A stretch of DNA of 64,000 nt from Mariniradius saccharolyticus AK6 (GTDB lineage: Bacteria; Bacteroidota; Bacteroidia; Cytophagales; Cyclobacteriaceae). Under the pieces are notes generated by a model. The model worked only from the letters and a program-made list of their open reading frames with translations. It was not told the DNA's origin and searched no databases. The stretch is taken from positions 124,001-188,000 of the forward strand of contig NZ_AMZY02000013.1 in the NCBI RefSeq assembly GCF_000330725.2, in the 5' to 3' direction. Numbering within the stretch: the stretch's first letter is position 1; each line of letters opens with the position of its first letter. A program made the translations under genes and the position numbers. Positions 1-8,574 of this stretch are shown here, in pieces.

Positions 1-1
1 A

Positions 2-427
2 AATCTCCTACCTGACAATCAGAGGATAACTAAATTGGGCAGTTTCATGAGGAAGGCGTCGATCGATGAACTACCTCAACTTTGGAATGTCCTTAAAGGC
101 GAAATGAGTCTAGTCGGTCCAAGGCCGTTACTTGTCGAATATCTTCCGCTCTATGATGAGAAGCAAGCGCGCCGGCATTTGGTAAAGCCTGGAATTACGG
201 GTTGGGCACAAATAAATGGTCGTAACAGTCTATCCTGGAGTGAGAAATTTGATCTTGATATTTGGTATGTCGATCATATTTCTCTACACTTAGATACCAA
301 GATACTACTCCTTACCATCAAAAACGTACTTTTTCGCAAAGGAGTCAACAACTCGGAAAACGTATCTATGCCGAAATTCACAGGTAATTCGGATATAGGG
401 GATGGCCCCAACAGCCCAACAGACTAG
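2..427 (+). CDS. Bacterial sugar transferase (undecaprenyl-phosphate glycosyl-1-phosphate transferase family), 5' end missing
   Basis: The frame is open from the first bases of the window, so the gene starts upstream; the in-frame TTG at 35 is not a likely start. The visible ~141 residues are the C-terminal catalytic part of the WcaJ/PglC-type sugar transferase family. The family motifs DELPQLWNVLKG, MSLVGPRPL and KPGITGWAQINGRN are all present and in the usual order. Family members transfer a sugar phosphate from a nucleotide sugar to the membrane lipid carrier, the first step in building capsule, exopolysaccharide or O-antigen units. The last ~25 residues, rich in N, S and P, look like a non-conserved tail. 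The next gene encodes a FlaA1/CapD-type nucleotide-sugar enzyme, which supports a surface polysaccharide locus extending to the left. The exact sugar cannot be told. Confidence 0.9.
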   Translation, partial: NLLPDNQRITKLGSFMRKASIDELPQLWNVLKGEMSLVGPRPLLVEYLPLYDEKQARRHLVKPGITGWAQINGRNSLSWSEKFDLDIWYVDHISLHLDTKILLLTIKNVLFRKGVNNSENVSMPKFTGNSDIGDGPNSPTD

Positions 428-557
428 TGGGTTAATTGATTTTTGTCAAGTTATTTAACTATTCAATCTTTTGGTTTGCATTTTGAGCTTTGATTTTTGT
501 ATCACAAACTTTGAAATCTGCTTTGTGAAATAAGCGCGTTATTAATTTTCAATTAAA

Positions 558-588
558 ATTGCCAGTGATTTAATAATATTTATATTTG
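558..588 (+). promoter_or_regulatory. Putative Bacteroidota promoter of the dehydratase gene
   Basis: TATATTTG at 581-588 fits the Bacteroidota -7 element TAnnTTTG exactly, and ATTG at 558-561 sits 19 nt upstream in the place of the -33 TTTG element. Transcription would begin near 595, giving a leader of about 55 nt before the ATG at 651. It suggests the dehydratase can be transcribed separately from the sugar transferase. Confidence 0.55.
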
Positions 589-650
589 ATCACGATTAAT
601 CACCATTATCATCATTCGATTCTACTTGATGTGATAATTTTCTTCGCTAG

Positions 651-2561
651 ATGAACTTCCTGAAAGATCTCAAAATTCTTCCGCGTTGGGTAATAGCCTC
701 ACTGGATACTTTTCTACTTTTCCACGCAGCGGTGCTTGCATTCTTCTTAAGATTTAACTTCGATTTTGGACAAATCGAAAACAGCGGGTTTTTCCTTGGA
801 AGTCTCTATTTCGCCTTTTCCGGTACAGCCGTGATGTTGTTTACCAAGAGTTACAAAGGAATTGTTCGACATACCGGTCTCAAAGATAGCCTTCAAGTAT
901 TCAGGACAGTTTCGGTGAATTTCGCATTGATTCTTGTACTAAATATTGCGATTGACTTCTTCGGAAACGTGGGGTATTTGATTCCGTTTTCCGTTTTGGT
1001 GATTGCAACGTTGAGTTCCCTTTTCTTACTGATTATCTACAGGCTGTTAGTTAAAGAATTGTTTCTTTACCTTAAATCCGGATTTGTGAATAACGTGAAA
1101 AGGACAGCTGTACTTTACGGTGCAAGTGAGGTAGGATTGAGAACCCTTGAGGTTCTAAACAGTGATCCAAAATCACAAGTTGAGGTTGTAGCTATCTTGG
1201 ACGACGATCCGAAAAAAGTCGGAAAAGTTATTGGAGGAATTAGGATTTACCGCGGCTTGGATCAATTAAGCAAGCTGGTGAAAACAGCAAAGGCAAGTGA
1301 ATTAATAATTGCCGTTGAGGGTCTTTCAGTCCAACGGAAAAAAGAGATTCTCGATACATGTTTCAAACTTGGAATACATGTTAGCATAATACCCTCCGTA
1401 AATAGGTGGATAAAGAGCAGCCCTAAAAGTGAAATCGTCCGCGATCTTAAAATTGAGGATTTATTGGGTCGTGAACAAATATCCTTGGACAATCTGCGGG
1501 TGATGGAAGAGTTGACGAACAAGGTCGTATTGGTTACCGGTGCCGCAGGTTCAATTGGTAGCGAGCTTTGCCGGCAAATCATGCACTACAATCCTAAGTT
1601 GCTGCTGATGCTGGATTTCTCTGAATCCGCATTGTATGAACTTGAAATCGAGATTAGCAATTCGGGTTTTCTGACAAAAAGCTTGGCGATTCTTGCCGAC
1701 GTACGAGACAAGGAAAAAATGAAATCCCTCTTTGCCGAGTACAAACCTGAGATGGTGTTTCACGCCGCTGCATATAAGCATGTACCGATGATTGAAAACT
1801 ATCCACAAGAAGCAATTAGAAGCAATATCCTCGGAACCAAAATACTCGCGGACTTGGCGGTGATCTACATGGTCGAAAAGTTTGTGTTTGTAAGTACCGA
1901 TAAAGCTGTAAACCCAACAAATGTCATGGGCGCTACCAAGCGTGCAGCAGAGATGTACGTGCAATCCTTAAACATCTTTTTGGAGAGTCACCACAAGAAA
2001 AACCACACCAAATTCATTACAACGCGATTTGGAAACGTCTTGGGTTCAAATGGATCTGTAGTTCCGATGTTCAAGAGACAATTGCTCCAAGGTGGGCCAC
2101 TTACGGTTACCCACCCAGAGGTGACAAGGTATTTTATGACGATTCCTGAGGCTTGCCAACTGGTTTTGGAAGCGGGAGCAATGGGCGAGGGGGGTGAGAT
2201 TTATGTCTTTGATATGGGGGAACCAATCAAGATCATTGATCTGGCAGTTAATATGATTCGTTTAAGCGGAAAGAGAGTTGGTCAGGATGTTCAGATAGTT
2301 TTTACAGGCCTGAGGGATGGGGAGAAGTTATATGAAGAACTTTTGAATTCGTCCGAACAGGTGAAAATTACCCACCACCCTAAGATATTGATTGCGAAGG
2401 TAGCTCCGGTACATTACTACAAGATAGAAGGTCAGATCGATTTGTTTGAAAAAATGCTGGGTAGGTCTACTGACAACGATCTTGTATTCCACCTTAAATC
2501 CATAATACCTGAGTTTAAAAGCAATGTCTCAAGGTTCGAAGTGTTGGATCGCCTTAATTAA
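651..2561 (+). CDS. Polysaccharide biosynthesis nucleoside-diphosphate-sugar dehydratase/epimerase (FlaA1/CapD/WbpM type)
   Basis: This 636-residue protein has the long membrane-bound architecture of the WbpM/CapD family. About four membrane segments lie in the first 130 residues, followed by a Rossmann-like CoA-binding-type domain (~150-250), then an extended SDR domain. The NAD(P)-binding motif TGAAGSIG is at 296-303, the family motif HAAAYKHVPMIE at 371-382, and the catalytic segment STDKAVNPTNVMGATKR at 415-431. Family members carry out 4,6-dehydration (sometimes with C5 epimerisation) of UDP-GlcNAc-like sugars at the inner membrane to make deoxy or amino sugars for surface glycans. An in-frame TAG directly before the ATG fixes the start. 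It follows the sugar transferase, as in many capsule and O-antigen loci. The precise product sugar is not predictable. Confidence 0.93.
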   Translation: MNFLKDLKILPRWVIASLDTFLLFHAAVLAFFLRFNFDFGQIENSGFFLGSLYFAFSGTAVMLFTKSYKGIVRHTGLKDSLQVFRTVSVNFALILVLNIAIDFFGNVGYLIPFSVLVIATLSSLFLLIIYRLLVKELFLYLKSGFVNNVKRTAVLYGASEVGLRTLEVLNSDPKSQVEVVAILDDDPKKVGKVIGGIRIYRGLDQLSKLVKTAKASELIIAVEGLSVQRKKEILDTCFKLGIHVSIIPSVNRWIKSSPKSEIVRDLKIEDLLGREQISLDNLRVMEELTNKVVLVTGAAGSIGSELCRQIMHYNPKLLLMLDFSESALYELEIEISNSGFLTKSLAILADVRDKEKMKSLFAEYKPEMVFHAAAYKHVPMIENYPQEAIRSNILGTKILADLAVIYMVEKFVFVSTDKAVNPTNVMGATKRAAEMYVQSLNIFLESHHKKNHTKFITTRFGNVLGSNGSVVPMFKRQLLQGGPLTVTHPEVTRYFMTIPEACQLVLEAGAMGEGGEIYVFDMGEPIKIIDLAVNMIRLSGKRVGQDVQIVFTGLRDGEKLYEELLNSSEQVKITHHPKILIAKVAPVHYYKIEGQIDLFEKMLGRSTDNDLVFHLKSIIPEFKSNVSRFEVLDRLN

Positions 2562-2582
2562 GTCTGGTTAAGAACACTATCA

Positions 2583-2622
2583 AAAAAAAGCTCCCCATCC
2601 AAGATAGGGAGCTTTTTCTTTT
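2583..2622. terminator. Bidirectional rho-independent terminator
   Basis: A stem AAGCTCCC (2588-2595) / GGGAGCTT (2607-2614) is flanked by an A-run on the left and a T-rich run on the right, so it can end transcription on both strands. It lies between the convergent dehydratase and alanine dehydrogenase genes. Confidence 0.85.
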
Positions 2623-2638
2623 TGTGGCGTTTTTATGC

Positions 2639-3757
2639 TTAATCCGCCAAATATTTTTCAACGTCCGAGTAGGGCATGTTGAACGCCTCCGCAACGGCCT
2701 TGTAAACGATTTCACCGTTGATCACATTCAAGCCCGGGACCAAGTCCGGATTATCCTGGGCGGCTTTTTTCCAGCCTTTATCCGCTAACTGAATGGCATA
2801 AGGTAATGTCGCATTTGTAAGCGCCAAAGTTGAGGTATAGGGTACCGCACCGGGCATATTGGCGACACAGTAATGCACAACGTCATCGATGATGTAGGTG
2901 GGATTTTCGTGCGTGGTAGGTTTGCATGTTTCGATGCATCCTCCCTGGTCCACCGCTACGTCGACCAATACCGTACCGGGTTTCATCAGTTTAAGCATGT
3001 CCTTCGTAATCAAGTGAGGTGCTTTCGCTCCTGGAATCAATACAGCTCCCACAATAAGGTCAGCGTGTTTTACCATTTCCCTGATGTTGTATTCGTTGGA
3101 CATCATTGTTTTCACGTTTGCGGGCATTACATCTGCGAGATGCCGCATTCGTGGTAGGGAAACATCCATTATGGTGACATCTGCACCCAATCCTGCGGCC
3201 ATCCATGCAGCCTGCGTTCCAACAATTCCACCGCCCAGTATAAGTACTTTTGCGGGCAGCACGCCAGGTACACCCCCGAGAAGAATTCCCCTTCCTTTCA
3301 GAGGTTTTTCAAGATAGTTAGCCCCTTTTTGGATCGCCATCCGTCCTGCAACCTCGGACATTGGCACCAACAGAGGCAGGCTTCTATCTGCTTTCTCAAC
3401 GGTCTCGTACGCGAGGCAAACCGCTTTGCTCGCTACCATTGCCTTTGTGAGAGGCTCATAAGAAGCAAAGTGGAAATAGGTGAATAGTAATTGATTTTCT
3501 TTTATCAGCTTATATTCCGGCTCGATGGGTTCTTTGACCTTGATGATCATTTCTGCGATTCTATAAGTTTCCTCTATATTAGGAAGAATCGTCGCGCCGG
3601 CTGTTGTGTATTCTTCGTCTTGAAAGCCACTGCCAACGCCCGCCGAATGTTGTACATATACCTGATGACCTCTTTTTACAAGCTCTTTTGCACCTGCAGG
3701 TGTCAGCGCCACCCGGTTCTCATTGTTTTTGATTTCCTTTGGAACACCAATTATCAT
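2639..3757 (-). CDS. ald: Alanine dehydrogenase
   Basis: A 372-residue protein of typical family length. It interconverts L-alanine and pyruvate plus ammonia with NAD(H) in the cytoplasm, used in nitrogen assimilation or alanine catabolism. The N-terminal substrate-binding region begins with the family pattern IGVPKEIKNNENRVALTP. The NAD-binding domain contains GGGIVGTQAA after the segment GILLGGVPGVLPAKV, and the conserved HEN-type region near the C-terminus is followed by NMPGAVP. It is divergent from the E1 2-oxoacid dehydrogenase gene across a 440-nt AT-rich spacer. A -7 promoter element lies about 35 nt upstream of its start. No irregularities were seen. Confidence 0.95.
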   Translation of the reverse strand: MIIGVPKEIKNNENRVALTPAGAKELVKRGHQVYVQHSAGVGSGFQDEEYTTAGATILPNIEETYRIAEMIIKVKEPIEPEYKLIKENQLLFTYFHFASYEPLTKAMVASKAVCLAYETVEKADRSLPLLVPMSEVAGRMAIQKGANYLEKPLKGRGILLGGVPGVLPAKVLILGGGIVGTQAAWMAAGLGADVTIMDVSLPRMRHLADVMPANVKTMMSNEYNIREMVKHADLIVGAVLIPGAKAPHLITKDMLKLMKPGTVLVDVAVDQGGCIETCKPTTHENPTYIIDDVVHYCVANMPGAVPYTSTLALTNATLPYAIQLADKGWKKAAQDNPDLVPGLNVINGEIVYKAVAEAFNMPYSDVEKYLAD

Positions 3758-3791
3758 ATTGTTAAAATTTGGGTTTTATTTGAGTAGTTTG

Positions 3792-3799
3792 CAAAGATA
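3792..3799 (-). promoter_or_regulatory. Putative -7 element of the ald promoter
   Basis: Read on the minus strand these bases are TATCTTTG, an exact TAnnTTTG -7 element about 35 nt upstream of the ald start codon. No exact TTTG was found at the -33 position, so only the -7 element is supported. Confidence 0.45.
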
Positions 3800-4116
3800 A
3801 TGAGGTATTCTGAATCGAGTTCGAAATCATTATACTTATTTTGAATCAAAGTCCATACATTGTTGAAATTGAAATTTTGTTTTGAAAAATGACAATTTAT
3901 TTACTAAAATTTCGATTTTGTAATTTTTGGAAAGTAATATTTTGAAGATTTTATTTTTTCGGATTTTGCATTTATAAACGTTGGTGAAATCTGGGATTAT
4001 AAATCTTTTAAAATACCGATTGAGAGAAATGAAGAATTTTATTCTGTTAAAATTGAATTTTATTTATTTTTTTAAAACAAGTTTGAAAAAACATTTAAAA
4101 AAATTTTGTACTCAGG

Positions 4117-4147
4117 TTTGCAAAGACTTTGAATTTATTTATTTTTG
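4117..4147 (+). promoter_or_regulatory. Perfect-consensus Bacteroidota promoter of the E1 gene
   Basis: TTTG at 4117-4120, a spacer of exactly 19 nt, then TATTTTTG at 4140-4147. Both elements and the spacing match the Bacteroidota housekeeping sigma consensus TTTG-N19-TAnnTTTG. Transcription would start near 4154, giving a leader of about 48 nt with an A-rich, Shine-Dalgarno-poor approach to the ATG at 4202, as is common in this phylum. Confidence 0.75.
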
Positions 4148-4201
4148 AAATGACTGCTTGCAAAAAGCGCTAAACCCAAATAACAAAGAGATTAAATAAA
4201 A

Positions 4202-6616
4202 ATGACAAAAGTGGCAACATTTTCCAAACATAGGGCCCATAAGATTTCCGATAGAGAGATACTCCTTCGCGACTACCGAATTGCCCAAGAAAGTAGACAG
4301 GCTTCGTTGATGGGCAGAAAGGAAGTATTTATGGGTAAGGCGAAGTTTGGGATTTTTGGAGATGGCAAAGAACTTGCCCAATTGGCCATGGCACGCTATT
4401 TCAGGGATGGTGATTTCCGCTCGGGATACTACAGGGACCAGACCTTTATGTTTGCAATCGGTCAATCCAATGTAAGGGAATATTTTGCTCAATTGTATGC
4501 GCACACAGATGTAAACTTAGATCCTGCGTCCGGGGGAAGATTGATGAACGGGCACTTTGCGACACGTTCCTTGAACGAAGATGGTACCTGGAAGGATCTT
4601 ATGAAAATGAAGAACTCGGCTGCGGATATTTCTCCAACAGCCGGCCAAATGCCCAAATTACTCGGTTTGGCGTATGCTTCGAAATTGTACCGTCAGAATC
4701 CGGAGTTGAGATCCCTAACCCAATTTAGCGATAATGGCAATGAGGTAGCCTGGGGTACAATTGGCAATGCGTCTACCTCAGAGGGTATGTTTTTTGAGAC
4801 AATCAATGCAGCAGGTGTGCTTCAGGTACCGATGGTTGTTTCGGTGTGGGATGACGGCTATGGTATATCTGTACCGAATGAATACCACACGACAAAGGGT
4901 AGCATTTCGGATGTTTTGAGAGGATTCCAAAGGAATGATGACCAGAAGGGTTACGAGATCTTTGTGGTGAAAGGTTGGGATGTCGAAGGTTTGGACCGCG
5001 CGTACAGCAATGCGGCACGGATAGCAAGGGAAGAACACGTCCCTGTAATCATTCACGTAATCGAAATGACCCAGCCGCAAGGGCACTCCACATCAGGTTC
5101 ACATGAGAGATATAAATCCAAGGAAAGGTTGGAGTGGGAGCGTGAATACGATTGCATTCTGAAGTTCCGTGAGTATTTGGTTTCTCATTCCATTGCCACG
5201 GACGAGGAGTTAGACAAGATTGACCAAGAAGCCAAGCAGTATGTTAAATCTGAAAAAGAGGCTGCATGGAATGCGTTTTCAAAGGAAATTAAGGGTGAGT
5301 TGAATGAAGCAGTAGCATTGATAAGGCAAGCGTCGAAGGCATCGGCCCAAAAAGTGCATTTGGAGCAAATGGCTGATGACCTGTCCAAAACCCTCAATCC
5401 AATTAGAAAAGATGTGATCAGCACCGCCAGGAGAGCACTCTGGATGTTGCGTACAGAGCCTGAAGAAAACAAAACCCCAATTCGGACTTGGCTGAAGGAG
5501 CTATCAAAACTCAATGAAGACAGGTACAACAGCCATCTAAACAGTGAATCTGATTGTCAGGTTGCAAAAATCCTAGAAATACCCGTGCAATTCAACGTCG
5601 ATTCCCCGATGGTCGATGGCAGGGAGGTATTGCAGGCCTGCTTTGACCATTTGTTGAAATCAGATCCGCGCTTCCTCGCATTCGGGGAAGATGTGGGCAA
5701 GATTGGAGATGTCAATCAGGCTTTTGCGGGTCTTCAAGCAAAATATGGAGAATCTCGCGTTACAGACACAAGTATCCGGGAATGCACCATCATCGGTCAG
5801 GGAATTGGGACTGCGCTCAGAGGCCTGAGGCCAATGGCCGAGATCCAATATCTTGACTATATCCACTATGCGTTGATGACATTATCGGATGACCTTGCAT
5901 CCTTACAATATCGGACGAAAGGTGGGCAGAAGGCTCCTGTTATCGTTAGGACTCGCGGGCATAGATTGGAAGGAGTATGGCATGCAGGTTCCCCGATGGG
6001 CATGTTGCTACATTCTCTGCGAGGAATGTTGATCTGCGTTCCAAGAAATATGACGCAGGCAGCTGGAATGTATAATACCCTTATGCGGGCAGATGAACCC
6101 GCTTTGGTGATCGAATGCCTAAATGGCTATCGTTTGAAGGAAAAGATGCCAGCAAATATTGGCGAATTCACGGTGCCAATGGGCAAACCAGAAATCCTTA
6201 AGACGGGTAGAGATATCACCGTGGTGACCTACGGGTCTATGTGCCGAATTGTGATGGATGCTGCCAAGGATTTGCACGAAATGGGCATCGATATCGAAGT
6301 GATAGATGTTCAGACACTACTCCCTTTTGATCTGAATCATTTTATAGTTGAATCGATCAAAAAGACAAACCGTGTGATTTTTGCGGATGAAGATGTGCCG
6401 GGAGGTGCCTCCGCCTTTATGATGCAACAGGTCTTGGAGGAGCAGAAAGCATATTACTACCTAGATGCAGAGCCTGTCACAATTGCAGCGAAACCACATC
6501 GCCCTGCCTACTCAAGTGACGGCGATTATTTTTCGAAACCATCTATTGAAGATGTGGTAGAAAAGGCCTATCAGATCATGCACGAGGCGGATCCAAATCG
6601 ATTTCCAGCTTTGTGA
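4202..6616 (+). CDS. 2-oxoacid (branched-chain type) dehydrogenase E1, alpha and beta subunits fused
   Basis: An 804-residue thiamine-diphosphate enzyme joining the two E1 subunits in one chain. The alpha part spans about residues 40-390 and the beta part about 460-800. It would decarboxylate a 2-oxoacid and pass the acyl group to the lipoyl arm of an E2, probably for branched-chain oxoacids and hence branched-chain fatty acid precursors. In the alpha part the usual GDG...NN thiamine-diphosphate motif region reads IGNASTSEG (187-195) and WDDGYGIS (216-223), so it is divergent. The beta part has AFGEDVG near residue 493 and the family block IRECTIIGQGIGTALRG. No E2 or E3 gene is adjacent. Fused E1 proteins of this kind are known in Bacteroidota. 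The substrate is inferred, not shown. Confidence 0.88.
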   Translation: MTKVATFSKHRAHKISDREILLRDYRIAQESRQASLMGRKEVFMGKAKFGIFGDGKELAQLAMARYFRDGDFRSGYYRDQTFMFAIGQSNVREYFAQLYAHTDVNLDPASGGRLMNGHFATRSLNEDGTWKDLMKMKNSAADISPTAGQMPKLLGLAYASKLYRQNPELRSLTQFSDNGNEVAWGTIGNASTSEGMFFETINAAGVLQVPMVVSVWDDGYGISVPNEYHTTKGSISDVLRGFQRNDDQKGYEIFVVKGWDVEGLDRAYSNAARIAREEHVPVIIHVIEMTQPQGHSTSGSHERYKSKERLEWEREYDCILKFREYLVSHSIATDEELDKIDQEAKQYVKSEKEAAWNAFSKEIKGELNEAVALIRQASKASAQKVHLEQMADDLSKTLNPIRKDVISTARRALWMLRTEPEENKTPIRTWLKELSKLNEDRYNSHLNSESDCQVAKILEIPVQFNVDSPMVDGREVLQACFDHLLKSDPRFLAFGEDVGKIGDVNQAFAGLQAKYGESRVTDTSIRECTIIGQGIGTALRGLRPMAEIQYLDYIHYALMTLSDDLASLQYRTKGGQKAPVIVRTRGHRLEGVWHAGSPMGMLLHSLRGMLICVPRNMTQAAGMYNTLMRADEPALVIECLNGYRLKEKMPANIGEFTVPMGKPEILKTGRDITVVTYGSMCRIVMDAAKDLHEMGIDIEVIDVQTLLPFDLNHFIVESIKKTNRVIFADEDVPGGASAFMMQQVLEEQKAYYYLDAEPVTIAAKPHRPAYSSDGDYFSKPSIEDVVEKAYQIMHEADPNRFPAL

Positions 6617-6637
6617 CGAATATAAAATTTGTGACAA

Positions 6638-6670
6638 ATAGAAAAGGTGCTTATTGGGCACCTTTTCTAT
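6638..6670. terminator. Bidirectional terminator after the E1 gene
   Basis: A perfect 13-bp stem (6638-6650 with 6658-6670) around a 7-nt loop, with A-rich left and T-rich right edges. The right arm overlaps the stop codon of the convergent lipoprotein gene, so it probably serves both transcripts. Confidence 0.8.
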
Positions 6671-7338
6671 TTTCTAATCTGATTCAGTGTGACTTCGGGA
6701 CTCGATACCAGGTTGCTTCGATTTAGTGCCCGATCCTGGATTTCAACATCAATCCGAAGGGTGTCATTTCGGAAGATTGAGTTCCATCCAAATGATTGCA
6801 TCGCATATTGAATACTACCTTCTATAGGTTGGGCTCCCGTGTTATTGCTTACCCTTGGAAACCTTCCATTGAATGTCGTATAAAACGGTGCCTGTTCCCA
6901 CTTGAACTCAGAGAATACCCCATTTCTTTTGATAAAGAAGCGCACGAATATGTTGTTGTGGTTGGGGTTTTGTACCACCCAAACAGTATCTCTCACGACT
7001 GCGTTATTCACGATGGGATTTATGACCCAATCAATTGGATTGAAGGAAGGTGCCTCGGGCGGCCTTTTGCTGTAAACGATCAGGTTGCCCAAATTATCTC
7101 TTTGATAAGTGACCGGTTGAAAAGGGGGATCAATTTCATTTGCGTTAAGGCCTAAATCACCTTCAGCATCTTTGAAATTGACAGAGATGATCAGTGAGTC
7201 AACTCCGTCACTTGGGGAAAAACGAATATCCCTAAATGAAATTTCCGGGGTGGTAGGAAAATTGTCAGGTGGGGAAATACAAGATCCTAACAAAGCTAAA
7301 ATACCCAAATACAGAAAATGCTTTTTTTGGTAAGCCAT
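6667..7338 (-). CDS. Hypothetical lipoprotein
   Basis: The 223-residue product starts with a lipoprotein signal peptide. A hydrophobic segment ends in the lipobox LGSC, placing the acylated cysteine near residue 20. The mature part is predicted beta-rich, with a stretch VNFKDAEGDLGLNANE reminiscent of the acidic DGDGDLG-like segments often found in Cytophagales surface lipoproteins. No enzymatic motif was recognised. It would sit in the cell envelope. The gene is convergent with the E1 gene and shares its terminator. It is divergent from the LuxE-like gene with about 50 nt between them, so promoters there must be short. Function unknown. Confidence 0.8.
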   Translation of the reverse strand: MAYQKKHFLYLGILALLGSCISPPDNFPTTPEISFRDIRFSPSDGVDSLIISVNFKDAEGDLGLNANEIDPPFQPVTYQRDNLGNLIVYSKRPPEAPSFNPIDWVINPIVNNAVVRDTVWVVQNPNHNNIFVRFFIKRNGVFSEFKWEQAPFYTTFNGRFPRVSNNTGAQPIEGSIQYAMQSFGWNSIFRNDTLRIDVEIQDRALNRSNLVSSPEVTLNQIRK

Positions 7339-7390
7339 GTCGATTTAATTTTGCAGGAATCTTTTCGCTTTAAAATTCCAAAATTTCTGG

Positions 7391-8404
7391 ATGACAATTA
7401 ATGAAACGCTTATCTATTTTAAAAGTTTTCAAGAAAAAATCTTGAATGGAGAAGTTTTGGATTTTGAGGAACTAGCCCTAAACCTATTCAGTTTTCAATC
7501 AGCCAACAATCCGGTTTACGGAGAGTATTTAAAGGTCCGGAAAATCAGGCCAATTGATATCAAGCAAATTGATGAAATCCCTTTTTTGCCGATAGGTTTT
7601 TTTAAGACGCATCCTGTAGTTTCTGGACCAATTCGGCTGTTTGAGAGCTATTACTCTAGTAGTGGCACAACCGGCATGGTAACGAGCAAGCATCACGTTT
7701 GGTCGCCGGAATTTTACTTGCATCATTCCCTGAATCTATTTGAAAAGGAATACGGCAGCATAGAGGGCTATCACGTACTCGCATTGCTGCCTTCCTATTT
7801 GGAACGAAAAGGCAGTTCACTCGTAAGTATGGCCGATTTTCTGATCAAAAAATCAAAATCGCCCCATTCAGGTTTTTACCTCTACAACCATCAAGAACTG
7901 CTCGATAGGATCGCATTGCTCAAGGAAGACTCCCGAAGGATATTGCTGCTTGGGGTGACTTTTGGCCTGCTAGACCTGGCCGAATCAGGGATGACAATCC
8001 CAGAGGCCGATAACTTGATAGTCATGGAAACGGGCGGGATGAAGGGGAGAAGGAGGGAAATGATCCGCGAGGAAGTGCATGACATATACAAAATGGCATT
8101 TGGAGTGGATTTAGTTCATTCCGAATATGGAATGACGGAACTTATGTCACAAGCGTATTCAAAAGGAGAGGGAAAATATACTTTAGCCCCTACCATGCGC
8201 GTTTTCTTGAGGGATGTCAATGATCCATTTTCTCCAGCTAATCGCTCCCAAGGTGGTATCAACGTCATCGATCTTGCCAATTTTCATTCTTGTGCATTTA
8301 TAGAAACGCAGGATTTGGGAAAGGTAGATTCGGAAGGAAAAGTGGAGATTTTGGGGCGATTTGATAACAGTGAAATTCGCGGATGTAATTTATTGCTCAA
8401 TTAA
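7391..8404 (+). CDS. LuxE/PaaK-like acyl-protein synthetase (acyl-activating enzyme)
   Basis: This 337-residue protein resembles the LuxE acyltransferase family, adenylate-forming enzymes related to phenylacetate-CoA ligase. The nucleotide-binding signature SSGTTG is in the segment ESYYSSSGTTGMVTSKH near residue 95. A later block around MTELMSQAYSKGEG matches the family's (H/S)xEYGMTEL motif, seen here as SEYGMTEL. LuxE itself activates fatty acids for reduction in luciferase systems, but no luxC, luxD or luciferase gene is near, so the substrate is unknown; an acyl group for lipid or surface glycan modification is possible. The ATG at 7391 is close to the divergent lipoprotein gene. The C-terminus ends in a short hydrophobic-polar tail without extra domains. 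Confidence 0.78.
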   Translation: MTINETLIYFKSFQEKILNGEVLDFEELALNLFSFQSANNPVYGEYLKVRKIRPIDIKQIDEIPFLPIGFFKTHPVVSGPIRLFESYYSSSGTTGMVTSKHHVWSPEFYLHHSLNLFEKEYGSIEGYHVLALLPSYLERKGSSLVSMADFLIKKSKSPHSGFYLYNHQELLDRIALLKEDSRRILLLGVTFGLLDLAESGMTIPEADNLIVMETGGMKGRRREMIREEVHDIYKMAFGVDLVHSEYGMTELMSQAYSKGEGKYTLAPTMRVFLRDVNDPFSPANRSQGGINVIDLANFHSCAFIETQDLGKVDSEGKVEILGRFDNSEIRGCNLLLN

Positions 8405-8405
8405 T

Positions 8406-8436
8406 TTTGTAATCCCTTCAGAATTAAACATATTTG
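8406..8436 (+). promoter_or_regulatory. Putative promoter of the 39-residue lipoprotein
   Basis: TTTG at 8406-8409, 19 nt spacer, then CATATTTG at 8429-8436, one mismatch from TAnnTTTG. It would start transcription close to 8443, only about 12 nt before the ATG at 8455. Confidence 0.45.
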
Positions 8437-8454
8437 GCTTTAAACTTAACCCAT

Positions 8455-8574
8455 ATGAAAAGAATTGCAATTGTTGTAATGGCTATCGGCCTCCTCTCTT
8501 TGGGAGCCTGTGCCTCTAGCAAACCCTGCCCTGCTTATGCCAAGGCGCCCGTCAGTAAAGAAATCAAAGGATAA
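8455..8574 (+). CDS. Very small lipoprotein (39 residues)
   Basis: A short frame starting ATG-AAA-AGA encodes 39 residues. The N-terminal MKRI is followed by a hydrophobic run and the lipobox LGAC, so the acylated cysteine is at residue 20. The mature peptide is only about 20 residues (CASSKPCPAYAKAPVSKEIK...). It has its own likely promoter (8406-8436) and a shared terminator directly after the stop, which makes it a complete monocistronic unit despite its size. The second Cys-Pro (SKPCPAY) is notable because tiny Bacteroidota lipoproteins with this look occur as conserved orphans. Function unknown. The signal peptide, promoter and terminator together are the case for a real gene. Confidence 0.75.
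   Translation: MKRIAIVVMAIGLLSLGACASSKPCPAYAKAPVSKEIKG

Larger units (their letters stand above)
3758..4201. other. AT-rich divergent intergenic region between ald and the E1 gene
   Basis: About 440 nt without a plausible gene on either strand. It is strongly A/T-rich with long T and A runs and carries promoter elements for both divergent genes (see separate entries). Between about 3830 and 4110 no operator-like inverted repeat or riboswitch-like structure was recognised. Confidence 0.6.

Noticed and set aside
2..427. TTG at 35 as the start codon of the sugar transferase
   Set aside because: The conserved family sequence continues in frame to the first bases, so the gene begins before the window.
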